Shown here one piece after another: positions 1 to 5,019 of a stretch of DNA of 6,951 nucleotides. Origin of the DNA: Pseudofrankia asymbiotica. GTDB lineage: Bacteria; Actinomycetota; Actinomycetes; Frankiales; Frankiaceae. The stretch's first letter is position 1, and each line of letters begins with the position of its first letter. Made by a program: the position numbers and the translations under genes. The notes under the pieces were generated by a model. The model did no database searches. It had not been told where the DNA came from and saw only the letters and a program-made list of their open reading frames with translations. The stretch spans positions 38,716 through 45,666 of the forward strand of contig NZ_MOMC01000002.1 of NCBI RefSeq assembly GCF_001983105.1. The letters are read 5' to 3'.

Positions 1-78
1 CCTACGGAGACACACCACGGCGGAATCGGCGGGGAGACTGCGTACGGACCGCCGGCCGACCCGGTACGGTCCGCAGGC

Positions 79-696
79 GTGGATGTCACCGAACTGTCCG
101 TACCGGACGCGTGGGTCTTCACCCCCCGCCAGCACACCGACAGCCGCGGCACCTTCCTCGAATGGTTCCGCGTCGACGCGCTGGAGAAGGCCGTCGGCCA
201 CCCGCTCCGGCTCGCTCAGGCCAACCAGAGCGTCAGCAGGGCGGGGACGCTGCGCGGCGTGCACTACGCGGATGTGCCGCCCAGCCAGGCGAAGTACGTC
301 ACATGCGTGTCCGGGCGGGTGCTGGACTGCGTGGTGGACATCCGTTCCGGCTCGCCGACGTTCGGCCGATGGGACGCGGTCGTCCTCGACGACGTGGACC
401 GCAAGGGGCTCTACCTGTCCGAAGGCCTGGGGCACGCGTTCATCGCGCTCACCGACGGCGCGCAGGTCTCCTACCTGTGCTCCACCTCATACAGCCCGGG
501 ACGCGAGCATGGCGTGCACCCGCTGGACCCTGATCTTGCTCTGCCCTGGCCGGCCGACCTGACCCCGCTGCTGTCCGACAAGGACGCCGTCGCGCCGTCC
601 CTGAAGGAGGCGGACGCAGCCGGGCTGCTGCCCCGGTACGCCGACTGCCTGGCCTTCTACGCCGAGTTGCGGAACCAGGCCGGCCGGGGCCAGTAG
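79..696 (+). CDS. rmlC: dTDP-4-dehydrorhamnose 3,5-epimerase (RmlC)
   Basis: This cupin-fold enzyme epimerises C3 and C5 of dTDP-4-keto-6-deoxyglucose in cytoplasmic dTDP-L-rhamnose synthesis, which feeds cell-wall or exopolysaccharide glycans. The 205-residue protein is close to the usual family length and reads like mycobacterial RmlC throughout. The N-terminus has the DSRGTFLEWF block (21-30). The core LRGVHY carries the expected catalytic His62, PPSQAKYVTCVSG follows with Lys72, and Tyr132 in VSYLCS is the expected general acid. Asp169 in LSDKDA is the likely partner of the His. The frame stays open to the window edge, but homologues begin at the segment matching MDVTELSVPDAWV, so GTG 79 was chosen; no clear Shine-Dalgarno precedes it. 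No other rhamnose gene is in view; any partners would lie upstream of the window. Its last 40 bp overlap the converging sodX gene. The function call is firm; the start is slightly less so. Confidence 0.95.
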   Translation: MDVTELSVPDAWVFTPRQHTDSRGTFLEWFRVDALEKAVGHPLRLAQANQSVSRAGTLRGVHYADVPPSQAKYVTCVSGRVLDCVVDIRSGSPTFGRWDAVVLDDVDRKGLYLSEGLGHAFIALTDGAQVSYLCSTSYSPGREHGVHPLDPDLALPWPADLTPLLSDKDAVAPSLKEADAAGLLPRYADCLAFYAELRNQAGRGQ

Positions 697-983
697 CGCA
701 GCACCACCCGGCCGAGCACGTCGGCGGTGTCGATCATGCCGAAGGCGGCGCTGTCGGTGCCTACGCCCACGTTGTCCGAGCGCAGCCACCAGCCGCCGTC
801 CTGGTCGCCGAAGGCGACGCGTTTCACGCCGAGCCCGCGGCCCGCGGGCAGGCGGGCGACGACCACGTCACCGGGCCGGGGCGCGCGACCCCACCAGACC
901 AGGCAGGCGTCGCCGTCACGCAGTGTCGGCGCCATCGACGCGCCGCGAACGGAGACCGCCCCCACGAGAACCGAAGGCCGCAC
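657..983 (-). CDS. sodX: Nickel-type superoxide dismutase maturation protease (SodX)
   Basis: This is a small 108-residue S24/S26-fold serine protease. Its family removes the short propeptide of nickel superoxide dismutase so that the new N-terminal His can bind nickel. The signal-peptidase-like boxes are all visible: VRGASMAPTL contains the nucleophile Ser16, GLGVKRVAF contains the general base Lys54, and RSDNVGVGTDSAAFG (68-82) matches the Asn/Asp-Ser box of type I signal peptidases. There is no N-terminal membrane anchor, which suits a cytoplasmic partner. Divergent sodN, 143 bp away, is its obvious substrate gene and makes the assignment strong. The start is GTG 983. No Shine-Dalgarno is visible before it, so a leaderless transcript is possible. 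The next in-frame ATG would remove Ser16 and is excluded. The 3' end runs antisense into rmlC for 40 bp. Confidence 0.9.
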   Translation of the reverse strand: MRPSVLVGAVSVRGASMAPTLRDGDACLVWWGRAPRPGDVVVARLPAGRGLGVKRVAFGDQDGGWWLRSDNVGVGTDSAAFGMIDTADVLGRVVLRYWPRPAWFRNSA

Positions 984-1126
984 AAGGGTAGGTTGCCAGA
1001 AGGTGGGGACACGGGCCGCCGCCCCCCGTACGACGCCACCGCGGCGGACGGGTAGACGGTCTGTCTCGCGCCGAGGCGCCGCCCGTGCCCCCGACGACAG
1101 ACAAACGTGCGAGGAAGGACGGCGGC
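984..1126. promoter_or_regulatory. Divergent sodX/sodN control region
   Basis: This 143-bp gap must carry the promoters of both divergent genes. No convincing -35/-10 pair was found on either strand. It contains a 7-bp inverted repeat, GTCTGTC (1059-1065) and GACAGAC (1096-1102), separated by 30 bp. An overlapping AGAC-G-GTCT palindrome lies at 1054-1062. GGGTAG motifs occur at 986-991 and 1050-1055. Nickel-responsive control, for example by a Nur-type Fur-family regulator, is known for superoxide dismutases in Streptomyces, but I cannot match a Nur box here with confidence. The sodN ribosome binding site GAGGAAGGA occupies 1111-1119. Confidence 0.5.
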
Positions 1127-1525
1127 ATGAGCCTGCTGCACCCCACCACCCGGGTGAGCGCGCACTGCGACCTGCCCTGCGGCGTCTACGACCCGGCGCA
1201 GGCCCGGATCGAGGCCCAGTCGGTCAAGGCGATCCAGGAGAAGTACCAGGGGAACGAGGACCCGGTGTTCCGCTCCCGGGCGCTGTCCATCAAGGAGGAG
1301 CGCGCCGACCTCGTCAAGCACCACCTGTGGGTGCTGTGGACCGACTACTTCAAGCCAAACCACCTGGAGAAGTACCCGCAGCTGCATGACCTGTTCTGGC
1401 AGGCCACCAAGGCCGCCGGCGCCGCCGGCGCGAAGGCCTCGGTTGACCCGGCCGACGGCCAGAAGCTGCTCGACAAGATCGACGAGATCGCGAAGATCTT
1501 CTGGGAGACCAAGGCCGCGGCCTGA
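1127..1525 (+). CDS. sodN: Nickel-containing superoxide dismutase (SodN)
   Basis: SodN converts superoxide to oxygen and hydrogen peroxide using a single nickel held in an N-terminal hook, and assembles as a homohexamer of four-helix bundles in the cytoplasm. The 132-residue precursor carries the nickel-hook signature HCDLPCGVYDP at 13-23. Cleavage after Ala12 would expose the ligands His13, Cys14 and Cys18, with Tyr21 as the conserved active-site tyrosine. The rest matches Streptomyces SodN closely, including ARIEAQSVKAIQEK, the WTDYFKP segment and the C-terminal KIFWETK; the mature form would be 120 residues. ATG 1127 is chosen because GAGGAAGGA ends 7 nt upstream; an in-frame GTG at 1085 would add 14 residues and lacks support. 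The processing protease is encoded divergently upstream and a strong hairpin lies downstream, so this is probably a single-gene transcript. Identification is very secure. Confidence 0.97.
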   Translation: MSLLHPTTRVSAHCDLPCGVYDPAQARIEAQSVKAIQEKYQGNEDPVFRSRALSIKEERADLVKHHLWVLWTDYFKPNHLEKYPQLHDLFWQATKAAGAAGAKASVDPADGQKLLDKIDEIAKIFWETKAAA

Positions 1526-1542
1526 TCCAGGGGCGCGATCAT

Positions 1543-1580
1543 GTCGCCGGCCTCCGGTCATCCGACCGGAGGCCGGCGAC
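1543..1580 (+). terminator. Perfect 17-bp hairpin after sodN
   Basis: The arm GTCGCCGGCCTCCGGTC (1543-1559) is followed by the 4-nt loop ATCC and a perfectly complementary arm at 1564-1580. It starts 17 nt after the sodN stop codon. Only a weak T-containing tail (TGTTTGG) follows, as is common for actinobacterial terminators without a U-tract. It ends 39 nt before the acetyltransferase start, so it probably separates sodN from that gene and may stabilise the sodN 3' end. Confidence 0.85.
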
Positions 1581-1619
1581 GCCTGTTTGGGGCGAGCTCC
1601 CGGAAGTGGAGGCAGGTCA

Positions 1620-2117
1620 GTGATTCGTTCGGCCGAGCCGGGTGACGTGCCGGTCGTGCTGGAGCTGGTGCGGGCGCTCGCGGCGTACGAGCGGGAGCCG
1701 GACGCGGTGGAGATGACCGAGCCCGACCTCACCGGGGCGCTCTTCGGGGACCCGCCAGCGGCGGCGGCACTCGTGGCCACGGCGGACGGCGCGGCGCCCA
1801 CCAATGGTGAGGCGCCGGTGGTGGGGTTCGCGATCTACCACGAGACCTTCTCGACCTGGACGGGCCGCACGGGGACGTTCCTCGTCGACCTGTTCGTCGC
1901 GCCGGAACACCGTCGCGCCGGCCATGGCCGGGCCCTGCTCGTCGCGCTGGCGGCCCTCGCGCGCGGCCGCGGCCACCGGCGGCTGGAGTGGGACGTCCTG
2001 GACTGGAACACCTCCGCGCACGACTTCTATCGATCGCTCGGCGCCGCTCCCCAGCAGGGCTGGACGACCTGGCGGCTCGACGCCGACGCCCTCGCCGCTC
2101 TCGCCGGGGGCGCGTAG
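1620..2117 (+). CDS. GNAT family N-acetyltransferase, diamine/thialysine acetyltransferase-like
   Basis: This 165-residue single-domain protein should transfer acetyl from acetyl-CoA to an amine. Motif A (about 88-107, LVDLFVAPEHRRAGHGRALL) holds the Arg98-x-x-Gly101-x-Gly103 pyrophosphate-binding loop. Motif B (EWDVLDWNTSAHDFYRSLGA, 123-142) has the usual Asn130 and Tyr137. The overall pattern resembles the spermidine/spermine or thialysine N-acetyltransferase (SAT1/SAT2) group: IRSAEPGD at the start, AAYE, a TEPDL...FGDPP segment, and VGFAIYHETFSTWTG before motif A. The substrate could therefore be a polyamine or lysine analogue, but GNAT substrate calls from sequence are unreliable. GTG 1620 was chosen because GGAGG (1608-1612) sits 7 nt before it. 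An alanine-rich insert (47-64) before VVGFAIY is probably a loop. It follows the sodN terminator and shows no clear functional link to its neighbours. Confidence 0.85.
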   Translation: MIRSAEPGDVPVVLELVRALAAYEREPDAVEMTEPDLTGALFGDPPAAAALVATADGAAPTNGEAPVVGFAIYHETFSTWTGRTGTFLVDLFVAPEHRRAGHGRALLVALAALARGRGHRRLEWDVLDWNTSAHDFYRSLGAAPQQGWTTWRLDADALAALAGGA

Positions 2118-2172
2118 CCCCGGAGCCGGGGAACACCCCCGGACCTGGACGCCTTTTATGAACGGGGTCCGG
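2118..2172 (+). terminator. Possible weak terminator structures after the acetyltransferase
   Basis: Immediately after the stop codon, CCGGGG (2126-2131) and CCCCGG (2137-2142) form a 6-bp stem with a 5-nt loop. It competes with CCCCG/CCGGGG pairing that starts at 2118. Further on, CCGGACC (2139-2145) and GGTCCGG (2166-2172) form a 7-bp inverted repeat around a 20-nt loop containing CCTTTTATG. These could help end transcription, but each is short and such stems arise readily in GC-rich DNA. Confidence 0.35.
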
Positions 2173-2701
2173 AATCACCCGGCGCGTTCACCACCCGGGC
2201 TGGCAAGATGGCAAACATTTCTGATCACCCGACCTGCGCCACCGGGGCGACGCTGGGTACCGTGGGGACAGCGAGCGGCACGGAGTCGGGTATCAGGCGC
2301 GGCCGTGGTGGTCTGGCGCGCGGCGCTGCGCGCCCGGCTGGTCCCGGTTGGTGCCCTCGGGCCCACGACAGGCCCGAGAACCGCTCCCGGGGGCTCCCGC
2401 CGTTCGGATGGGGGCGACCTTGGTGCGGGGCACTCGTGGGCCTTCGGTGGCGTGTGTGGGGAGGCGGCATGCTGGATATGCCACCGATGACCGCCATGAC
2501 CCGGGGCCAGCCTGGCACGGCTGTGGGTTGGCCGGGCGGTGGCCGGCAGCCGAGCGCCGGATGCCCGCCGCGACGGGCCGGCACCGAGGCCGGATGATGT
2601 AGGCGGGCGGTTCTACCGGGAGCCTTGACGCAACCGGACAACACAACCACCACCAGCGGCGAGGCCCGCCGTTGGAACAACGTAGTCACTGGGGGTAGAA
2701 C
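2173..2701. other. Long intergenic region without a convincing gene
   Basis: About 530 bp separate the acetyltransferase region from the anti-sigma gene. Reading frames exist on both strands, but none gives a recognisable protein. It contains an AT-richer patch near 2205-2226, two adjacent perfect hairpins (2315-2334 and 2345-2383) and a 5-bp inverted repeat GGCAT/ATGCC (2466-2482). A CA-rich stretch at about 2631-2655 follows a TTGACG (2625-2630) that lacks a matching -10. GGGTA motifs occur at 2255, 2288 and 2693. A 42-codon frame (2469-2597) has a good ribosome binding site but an unremarkable product. The likeliest role is a long promoter and leader region for the downstream sigma operon. 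Confidence 0.5.
2315..2383. repeat. Two adjacent perfect hairpins upstream of the sigma operon
   Basis: The first hairpin is GGCGCGC (2315-2321) with GCGCGCC (2328-2334) and a 6-nt loop. The second is CTCGGGCC (2356-2363) with GGCCCGAG (2371-2378) and a 7-nt loop. The second is extended by an outer helix, CGGTT (2345-2349) with AACCG (2379-2383), leaving a 6-nt bulge on the 5' side only. The two-helix arrangement with a one-sided bulge looks more RNA-like than a lone chance stem, but it matches no RNA family I know. Confidence 0.4.
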
Positions 2702-3235
2702 GTGGATCCGACGCCTTCGGCCGGCGGCACGGTGAGCTCCGGCGGTGTCCACGGCGGCGGGCTGCGCGATGTCGTGCAGCTCACCCTCCCGGCCGCGAGC
2801 GCGTACCTGACGGTCCTGCGCACCGCGACGGCCTCCCTCGCCGCCCGGCTGGACTTCACCCTCGACGACATCGAGGACCTGCGGATCGCCGTCGACGAGG
2901 CCTCCGCGCTGCTCCTGGTCTCCGCGGTGCCCGGCTCGGCGCTGGAGTGCGTGTTCGCGCTCTCGCCGGGCGTGATGCGGGTCACGGTGTCGGTGGACAG
3001 CCTCGACGGCGAGCCGCCGTCGAAGGACACCTTCGCCTGGACCGTTCTGGACGCGCTCGCCGGTGAGGTGTCCAGCTCGACCGGCCCCGGCCAGCGAGTG
3101 ACCATCGAACTGGCGAAACGACAGGGTGCCCGTGCCGACCTCGGCGAGCCGCCGGCCGGTCACGTGCGCAGCCGCAGCGCCGAATCGACCGAGCTTGGCC
3201 AGGGTGCGAAGCTCGGTGCCGTGGGAACGTCATGA
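2702..3235 (+). CDS. Anti-sigma factor, RsbW/UsfX-type GHKL ATPase-fold protein
   Basis: This 177-residue protein is the probable cytoplasmic inhibitor that binds the sigma factor encoded immediately downstream. In such partner-switching systems an unphosphorylated anti-anti-sigma protein releases the sigma factor; none is encoded here. Residues about 22-140 resemble mycobacterial UsfX: a first strand (VVQLTLPAASAYLTVLRTAT), then DIEDLRIAVDEASALLLVSAVPG (56-78), and the late FAWTVLDALAGEV (111-123) and RVTIELAKR (132-140). Glu66 occupies the N-box Glu position, but the Asn expected a few residues later is replaced by Leu, and no canonical DxGxG box is visible. The Gly/Ser-rich N-terminus (1-20) and tail (142-177) look disordered. 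GTG 2702 is preceded by GGGGG at 2691-2695, 6 nt away. Its stop overlaps the sigma start as ATGA, indicating translational coupling and fixed stoichiometry. The role rests on both sequence and position. Confidence 0.85.
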   Translation: MDPTPSAGGTVSSGGVHGGGLRDVVQLTLPAASAYLTVLRTATASLAARLDFTLDDIEDLRIAVDEASALLLVSAVPGSALECVFALSPGVMRVTVSVDSLDGEPPSKDTFAWTVLDALAGEVSSSTGPGQRVTIELAKRQGARADLGEPPAGHVRSRSAESTELGQGAKLGAVGTS

Positions 3236-4317
3236 CGTCGCCAGGGCGTACCCCGACCACCCCGCGCGACCGGGTGCCGGCCCTGAGCCAGCGCGCCGGC
3301 GGGCCGGACGAGACGCTCGCCGATTCGCCCGAGTCCGCCAGCGCGCGGCGGCCGGGACCCGAGCCGCCGCCGGCCCGCGACGACGCCGAGGCGGCCACGC
3401 TGGCGAGCCAGACGCCGTCCAGGAACGGCGAGGACGACCTCAAGCCCGAGGATGCCGTGACCAACATCGGAACCGAGCGGCCTGGCGTGGACGAGCCCAA
3501 GGCCGAGACGCCCGAAGCCCCGGAGCAGGAGGAGCACGCGGCGCCGGAACGGACCAGCTCCCCCGACCGGGCGCACGCGCGTGTGTTGTTCGCCCGGCTG
3601 GCCGAGCTGCCCGAAGGCGACAGCGAGCGGTCACAGATCCGTGACCAGCTGGTCCGGATGCACCTGCCGCTCGTCGAGTACCTCGCCCGCCGGTTCCGCA
3701 ACCGCGGCGAGCCGCTGGACGACCTCGTCCAGGTCGCCACCATCGGCCTGATCAAGTCGGTCGACCGGTTCGACCCGGAGCGCGGCGTCGAGTTCTCGAC
3801 CTACGCGACGCCGACCATCGTCGGCGAGATCAAGCGGCATTTCCGGGACAAGGGCTGGGCGATCCGGGTTCCGCGGCGGCTGCAGGAGCTCAAGCTGTCG
3901 CTGACGAAGGCGACCTCGGAGCTGTCCCAGAAGCTCGGCCGGTCGCCGACGGTCGCCGAGATCGCCGCCCACCTCGAGATGAGCGAGGAGGAGGTCCTCG
4001 AGGGACTCGAGTCGGCCAACGCGTACTCGGCCGTCTCGCTCGACGCGCCCGACTCCGGCGACGACGAGTCACCGGCCGTCGCGGACACGCTCGGCGTCCA
4101 GGACGAGTCGCTCGAGGGCGTCGAGTACCGCGAGTCGCTCAAGCCGCTGCTGGAGAAGCTTCCCCCGCGGGAGAAGCGCATCCTGCTGCTGCGCTTCTTC
4201 GGGAACATGACCCAGTCCCAGATCGCCACGGAGCTGGGGATCTCCCAGATGCACGTCTCACGCCTGCTCGCGCGCACCCTGGCCCAGCTGCGCCGCGGTC
4301 TGCTCGAGGACGGTTAG
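3232..4317 (+). CDS. SigB/SigF/SigG-family RNA polymerase sigma factor
   Basis: This alternative sigma factor of the group that governs stress and developmental promoters (SigF in mycobacteria; SigB/SigH/SigF types in Streptomyces) directs core RNA polymerase. Region 2 spans about 135-207: LPLVEYLARRF, DDLVQVATIGLIKSVDRFDPERGVEFSTYATPTIVGEIKRHFRD. Region 3 is about 208-290, beginning WAIRVPRRLQELKL and including LGRSPTVAEIAAHLEMSEEEV. Region 4 is about 303-357, with the recognition helix-turn-helix MTQSQIATELGISQMHVSRLL at 326-346. At 361 residues it is about 100 longer than mycobacterial SigF. The excess lies in residues 1-110, which are rich in Pro, Glu, Asp and Ala and appear disordered. 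ATG 3232 overlaps the anti-sigma stop (ATGA), which supports this start; an in-frame GTG at codon 118 would trim the extension. Expression is probably coupled to the anti-sigma gene. Exact orthology within the family is uncertain. Confidence 0.95.
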   Translation: MTSPGRTPTTPRDRVPALSQRAGGPDETLADSPESASARRPGPEPPPARDDAEAATLASQTPSRNGEDDLKPEDAVTNIGTERPGVDEPKAETPEAPEQEEHAAPERTSSPDRAHARVLFARLAELPEGDSERSQIRDQLVRMHLPLVEYLARRFRNRGEPLDDLVQVATIGLIKSVDRFDPERGVEFSTYATPTIVGEIKRHFRDKGWAIRVPRRLQELKLSLTKATSELSQKLGRSPTVAEIAAHLEMSEEEVLEGLESANAYSAVSLDAPDSGDDESPAVADTLGVQDESLEGVEYRESLKPLLEKLPPREKRILLLRFFGNMTQSQIATELGISQMHVSRLLARTLAQLRRGLLEDG

Positions 4318-4318
4318 G

Positions 4319-4366
4319 GCTGGTAGGGCCAGCGCGGCCGGACGCTCCGCGCCCACCGCGCCGGCC
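4319..4366. terminator. Hairpin-forming gap between converging sigma and membrane-protein genes
   Basis: The 70-bp convergent gap (4318-4387) contains overlapping inverted repeats. These are GCTGG/CCAGC (4319-4323, 4329-4333), GCGCGG/CCGCGC (4332-4337, 4347-4352; 9-nt loop) and GGCCGG/CCGGCC (4336-4341, 4361-4366). The pairings partly exclude one another and no T-tract follows. A shared, bidirectional terminator is plausible by position. Confidence 0.4.
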
Positions 4367-4387
4367 TGTCTTCAGTGCCCCGCGTGT

Positions 4388-4837
4388 TCAGGTTCCGGGG
4401 TCGTTGTCGGACGGGCGGTGCAGGCCCGTGGCCGCCAGCGCGGCGATGACCGCCACGGCGACGACCAGCAGTGGGATGCCGTAGGCGTAGAGACCGTTCT
4501 GGATCATCGCGGCGCCGACCGGCACGCACAGCAGCTGGATGACGATGACCGGGGACTTCGTCGCGGCGCGGTTGACCACGAGCGTGCGGGCGAGTACCAG
4601 CACCACGAGTCCGCACCCGAGCGACAGCACACCGCCGAACTCGGCGCGAGCAAGGTCGTCAATGCCGTTCCCGAAGCCCCGAATCACCTGAAAAGCGCCC
4701 AGGCCCACAAGCAGCAGGCCCTCCGCCGCCACCAGCGCCGCCGCTACCGTCAGCGCGCGTGGAGCCGCCATCAGCGCGGTCGTTGTCTCGCGTGCCCAGG
4801 CTCCCGGTCGAGCACCCGGCGTCTCGCCACGTCCCAT
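4388..4837 (-). CDS. Small integral membrane protein, four predicted helices
   Basis: I do not recognise a named family. The 149-residue protein has a polar N-terminus (1-27), then four hydrophobic stretches at about 28-51, 67-88, 95-113 and 117-138, ending in a short polar tail (RPSDNDPGT). The loop between helices 1 and 2 is charged (RGFGNGIDDLARAEFG) and the one between helices 2 and 3 is basic (ARTLVVNRAATK). By the positive-inside rule, the basic loop suggests both termini face the cytoplasm, but this is only inference. No catalytic or binding motif is visible. ATG 4837 is preceded by TAAGG, with AAGG 8 nt before it; an alternative ATG at codon 23 would still keep all helices. TAAGGT just upstream also resembles a -10 box but has no matching -35. 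The gene converges on the sigma gene and diverges from the lipid kinase gene. A coding, membrane-located product is likely; its function is unknown. Confidence 0.8.
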   Translation of the reverse strand: MGRGETPGARPGAWARETTTALMAAPRALTVAAALVAAEGLLLVGLGAFQVIRGFGNGIDDLARAEFGGVLSLGCGLVVLVLARTLVVNRAATKSPVIVIQLLCVPVGAAMIQNGLYAYGIPLLVVAVAVIAALAATGLHRPSDNDPGT

Positions 4838-4894
4838 GGCGTTGACCTTACGGCGCCACCCCCAGGCCGATTCCGCTCACATGCCCCGCGGTCG

Positions 4895-4926
4895 GCCCGC
4901 ACGGCGTGAGGCCCGCATGGCGTGAG
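4895..4926. repeat. Tandem 16-bp direct repeat
   Basis: Two back-to-back copies, GCCCGCACGGCGTGAG (4895-4910) and GCCCGCATGGCGTGAG (4911-4926), differ only at position 8 (C/T). They lie in the divergent gap between the membrane-protein and lipid-kinase genes. This could be a recent short tandem duplication or a doubled regulator-binding site on either promoter. Confidence 0.8.
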
Positions 4927-4931
4927 ATCAG

Positions 4932-4951
4932 GGCAGAACGACGGTTCTGCC
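4932..4951. promoter_or_regulatory. Perfect 8-4-8 palindrome, possible operator
   Basis: GGCAGAAC (4932-4939) and GTTCTGCC (4944-4951) are exact inverted repeats around the spacer GACG. The size and symmetry suit a homodimeric repressor site between divergent genes. It could instead form an RNA hairpin, but no coding region lies just upstream on the plus strand and no T-run follows. The regulator is unknown. Confidence 0.5.
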
Positions 4952-5019
4952 GCTCCATTGCCATCAGGTGACGCAGACGCGTCTTTCCAGCAACAGCAGG
5001 CTCTGCTTCACGCCTTGGC

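Noticed and set aside
1085..1126. Longer sodN starting at GTG 1085
   Set aside because: ATG 1127 has a well-spaced GAGGAAGGA and gives a 12-residue propeptide close to the family norm; the extension adds a charged segment that is not expected.
824..1804. Long minus-strand reading frame of 326 codons spanning sodN and the acetyltransferase start
   Set aside because: It is antisense to the securely identified sodN and part of sodX in another frame, has repetitive Arg/Gly/Ala composition, and shows no recognisable domain.
2208..2468. Upstream extension (MANISDHPTCATG...) of the small plus-strand frame ending at 2597
   Set aside because: There is no ribosome binding site at 2208, weak codon bias and no recognisable protein; only the short 2469 form has a plausible start and it is kept as a low-interest finding.
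2625..2653. TTGACG as a -35 box for the sigma operon
   Set aside because: At 16-18 bp downstream the sequence is CA-rich (CACCAC) with no TANNNT, so no full promoter can be supported.
2225..3163. Minus-strand reading frame of 312 codons across the intergenic region and anti-sigma gene
   Set aside because: It lies largely antisense to the anti-sigma gene, has an Arg/Gly/His-rich composition typical of GC-rich shadow frames, and contains no family motif.
4418..4909. Plus-strand frame of 163 codons opposite the membrane-protein gene
   Set aside because: It is rich in His, Gln and Arg with no domain, whereas the opposite strand gives four clean hydrophobic helices.
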